From positions 1 through 12,987 of the forward strand of contig PLTE01000332.1 of the NCBI GenBank assembly GCA_003164375.1: a stretch of 12,987 nt of DNA, read 5' to 3'. The first letter of the stretch is position 1; each line of letters opens with the position of its first letter. A model generated the notes under the pieces. The model ran no database searches. It was not told the origin of the DNA and was given only the letters and a program-made list of their open reading frames with translations. Of the stretch, positions 10,392 to 12,987 are shown one piece after another. The translations under genes were made by a program, and so were the position numbers. The stretch comes from Hyphomicrobiales bacterium. GTDB taxonomy: Bacteria > Pseudomonadota > Alphaproteobacteria > Rhizobiales > Xanthobacteraceae.

Positions 10392-12987
10392 TTGTTCAAG
10401 GTGTCAGGGTGGCATCGGATTCCGCAGCTTGCTCCCGTTCTTATAGTGGGAATCGTCGGCGTCGTTGCGTCTATCGCCGTCTGGGCGCTGATGGTCACAG
10501 CGGAAAACCGCATTTTTGCAGCGGAGTACACTCACCGAGCCGACAATCAAGCCAATGTCTTACAAAACGGGATATCCAATTACTTAGACAAGCTTTACGC
10601 GGTGCGGGCACTGTTTGATTCGGCGGACCACCCTATAACCCGCGATGAATTCGAGAGCTTCTCCAACTCGCTGCTGGTGAATCGCCCGGCGATCCTGAAC
10701 GTTTCGTGGATTCCGCGCGTTAAGGCCGACGAGCGTGCCGCGCACGAGTTGGCGGCACATCGCGACGGGCTTCTCGATTACCACATCCGGGCTATTGGCC
10801 CAGACGGAAGTCTGCCGGTTTCGCCGGACCGTGATGAGTACTTTCCAAAATTTTATTCAACTGAAGCGAGATCGTCCCCCGCCTATGGGCTCGATAACAA
10901 AGATGGCGGCGTGCGCGAGCAGGCCCTTCTGCATATTCGCGATGCCGACGTCTTGTCGGTTTCTCCGCCACTGGTGCTGCACATCGGGAATGGGGATCGC
11001 CGCGGCTTCTGGGCCGCATTGCCGGTGTATGCCCGCAACTTACCGCATGACACGGTGGACGAGAGGCGCCAAAATCTGCGCGGCTTTGTTCAAGGGGTGT
11101 TCCAGATCGGAGTGATGATCGATACCGTATTTGCCGGGGTCGCATCGCCGTCGCGGCTTTATCTGTTTGCTGCAGATGCTGGATTGAATGATCCCCCGGT
11201 CTATTTTACGTCGCATCTGGGCACTGAAGCTATCCAATCAAGATCGCAGACCGCTCTCGCCGCTGGAGAGCACCGATCTTTTCCTCTTGAATTCGGTGAC
11301 GTCCGCTGGACGATGGTGGTGACTCCGGAGCAGGCGGATTTAGCATCGAACAAACACGGACGTTCGTCGATCGTACTGATATGCGGGTTGCTGCTCAGTG
11401 GAGTTTTGGCGGCATTCACATGGACGGTTCGTCGTAATTTGCACAAACTCCAGCTGACGAATGAACAATTGGGGCAGCAGAAAATCCGGCTCGACGCCGC
11501 GCTCGAGAACATGTCGCGGGGGCTTTGCATGTTCGACGCGGACGGCCGGGTCGTGCTGTTTAACGAACGCTACTCCAAGATGATGGATTTGCCGGCTGCT
11601 TGGTTCGAGGGCCGGTCGCTACTCGATCTGTTCAAGCTTAAGAAAGAAACTGGAGAGTTTGCTGGCGACCCGGAGGGCTTTTTCGCGCGCGTGAAGGCGG
11701 AGGCGCGCGAAGGTAAATCCGTCACCAAGATCAGGAAGACGCCGGTTGGGCGCGTGCTTCGCGTGCTCGACCAGCCCATGCCGGGAGGCGGTTGGGTCGC
11801 GACCCTCGAGGACATTACCGAATGGCAGGAAGCTCAGGCGCAGATCTCTCACATGGCGCATCACGATGCGCTGACCGGCTTGGCGAATCGGACCTTGCTG
11901 GTCGAAAAATTGGAGAAGGCGCTTGCCGTTCTGCCATTGGGAGGCGGTAGCATCGCCTTGCATTTCATCGATATCGACCGCTTCAAGAGCGTCAATGATA
12001 CCCATGGACATGACGGCGGAGATTTCCTGCTCAGAACCGTCGCCGAACGCCTGTGCGCGGTAACCCGTCCCGACGATCTGGTGGCGAGGCTCGGCGGCGA
12101 CGAGTTCGTCGCGGTCCAGACCGGGGTCAAGGATAAGGACCAGGCCGAAGATTTCGCGCGCCGCCTTGCTTTCGCAGTGACCGCGCCAATGCGGCTCAAG
12201 GAGGAGGGGATCGGCGCCACGGTGAGCATTGGTGTTGCATTGGCGCCAGCGGACGGAACCAATCCGGAGCGGCTTTTGAAAAGCGCCGATCTTGCGCTCT
12301 ATAAGGCCAAGGCCGACGGTCGCGATTGCATCCGGTTCTTCGCGGCTGAGATGGACACCGAGTTGCAAGCGCGATTCACACTCGAGAGGCTAATTCAGGA
12401 CGCGATACTGAATGATCGCTTCGTATTGTACTACCAGCCGCTCATCGAAATTCCGAACCGTCGCCTCATCGGCTTCGAGGCGCTGATACGTCTGCCTGCG
12501 GAAGATGGAACACTTGTACCGCCGTTGGTGTTCATTCCTGTTGCCGAGGACTTGCGGCTCATTGGCAAGATCGGTGCATGGGTGTTGCGGGAGGCGTGTC
12601 GCCTCGCCGCGACTTGGCCGGAGCACCTGACGGTCGCGGTAAACCTGTCTCCCGCGCAATTCACGGCGGGTAGCGTCAGCGACCTCGTCGCCGCCGCGCT
12701 TAAGGAGGCGGGGCTCGCCGCGCACCGGCTCGAACTGGAGATCACTGAGACGCTGCTGCTCGGCAATTCCGAAGCCATTATGGCGGAGCTTCAGACGCTC
12801 AAGGCGATGGGCGTGGCAATCGTGATGGACGATTTCGGCACCGGCTATTCGTCCGCCAGCACACTGACAAACTTCGCGTTCGGCAAGATCAAGCTCGACA
12901 AGTCGTTCGTGCAGGGCATGGCCACCCGCAGGGAGTGCGCGGCGGTGGTGGCTTCCATACTCGCGCTCGCCAAGGGGCTCGGGGTCG
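10392..12987 (+). CDS. CHASE-PAS-GGDEF-EAL membrane sensor for cyclic di-GMP (3' end off window)
   Basis: The first 865 residues of an inner membrane protein that likely makes and/or breaks cyclic di-GMP in response to an external ligand. Order: transmembrane helix (about 10-34); periplasmic CHASE domain (about 45-270, with YLDKLYAVRALFDS, NVSWIPRV, SPPLVL, GFVQGVFQIGVMID); second helix (about 327-346); short coiled segment; PAS domain (about 367-475, LENMSRGLCMFDADGRVVLF); GGDEF domain (about 487-650); EAL domain (from about 675). GGDEF residues 568-572 are intact, and the RPDD inhibitory site sits the canonical five residues before them. The EAL signature EALIR (696-700), VNLSPAQF, LELEITE, MDDFGTGYSS and KIKLDKSFV are present, so phosphodiesterase activity is plausible; the final EAL motifs are beyond the edge. 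Probable TTG start with GAGGT six bases upstream. It stands alone, 255 bases after the sigma gene. Confidence 0.93.
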   Translation, partial: MFKVSGWHRIPQLAPVLIVGIVGVVASIAVWALMVTAENRIFAAEYTHRADNQANVLQNGISNYLDKLYAVRALFDSADHPITRDEFESFSNSLLVNRPAILNVSWIPRVKADERAAHELAAHRDGLLDYHIRAIGPDGSLPVSPDRDEYFPKFYSTEARSSPAYGLDNKDGGVREQALLHIRDADVLSVSPPLVLHIGNGDRRGFWAALPVYARNLPHDTVDERRQNLRGFVQGVFQIGVMIDTVFAGVASPSRLYLFAADAGLNDPPVYFTSHLGTEAIQSRSQTALAAGEHRSFPLEFGDVRWTMVVTPEQADLASNKHGRSSIVLICGLLLSGVLAAFTWTVRRNLHKLQLTNEQLGQQKIRLDAALENMSRGLCMFDADGRVVLFNERYSKMMDLPAAWFEGRSLLDLFKLKKETGEFAGDPEGFFARVKAEAREGKSVTKIRKTPVGRVLRVLDQPMPGGGWVATLEDITEWQEAQAQISHMAHHDALTGLANRTLLVEKLEKALAVLPLGGGSIALHFIDIDRFKSVNDTHGHDGGDFLLRTVAERLCAVTRPDDLVARLGGDEFVAVQTGVKDKDQAEDFARRLAFAVTAPMRLKEEGIGATVSIGVALAPADGTNPERLLKSADLALYKAKADGRDCIRFFAAEMDTELQARFTLERLIQDAILNDRFVLYYQPLIEIPNRRLIGFEALIRLPAEDGTLVPPLVFIPVAEDLRLIGKIGAWVLREACRLAATWPEHLTVAVNLSPAQFTAGSVSDLVAAALKEAGLAAHRLELEITETLLLGNSEAIMAELQTLKAMGVAIVMDDFGTGYSSASTLTNFAFGKIKLDKSFVQGMATRRECAAVVASILALAKGLGV

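Noticed and set aside
11619..12368. 249-codon minus-strand open frame inside the GGDEF gene
   Set aside because: Shadow frame opposite intact PAS and GGDEF motifs; no recognisable product.
1..12987. CRISPR arrays, tRNA or rRNA genes, phage or integrase genes
   Set aside because: No regularly spaced repeats, cloverleaf-like segments, rRNA sequence or recombinase motifs were seen on reading both strands.

Overview
The window looks like chromosomal DNA from an alphaproteobacterium, most likely Hyphomicrobiales of the Bradyrhizobium/Rhodopseudomonas type. The evidence is high GC content, two tandem Omp31-type outer membrane proteins whose mature ends begin ADLP, an orphan Bug/TctC binding protein, and two exact copies of the alphaproteobacterial LexA box (direct repeat GAAC-N7-GAAC). 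I saw no tRNA, rRNA, CRISPR array or intact mobile element. All assignments come from reading the sequence; no database search was run.

Region 1 (1-3124) is the uvrA/ssb DNA repair neighbourhood. The 5' end of uvrA runs leftward off the window and a complete ssb runs rightward. In many proteobacteria these genes are divergent neighbours; here two leftward outer membrane protein genes lie between them. A LexA box sits directly in front of uvrA and another lies about 250 bases upstream of ssb. The 527-base gap before ssb also holds a short palindrome and a 22-base direct repeat.

Region 2 (3166-6648) holds a DUF2269-type membrane protein, an orphan TctC/Bug solute-binding protein and an alpha/beta hydrolase, all rightward. 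Facing them, with stops 16 bases apart, is a leftward metal-dependent amidohydrolase of the ACMSD-like type with a twin-arginine signal. These look like accessory catabolic or uptake genes, but no shared pathway can be read from the sequence.

Region 3 (7123-10136) is a compact rightward cluster: SRPBCC/AHSA1 protein, DUF899 thioredoxin-like protein with a CxxC motif, short-chain dehydrogenase, and an ECF-type sigma factor with a C-terminal SnoaL-like domain. The dehydrogenase and sigma genes overlap by four bases (ATGA), so translation is probably coupled. No anti-sigma gene is present. The likely model is a self-contained sigma-controlled module, with the SnoaL-like domain as the regulatory part, and a weak ECF-like promoter candidate lies upstream of the first gene. 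This is the most interesting system in the window.

Region 4 (10392-12987, open at the right edge) encodes a membrane sensor with CHASE, PAS, GGDEF and EAL domains. It probably starts at TTG and has intact cyclic-di-GMP synthesis, inhibition-site and visible phosphodiesterase motifs.
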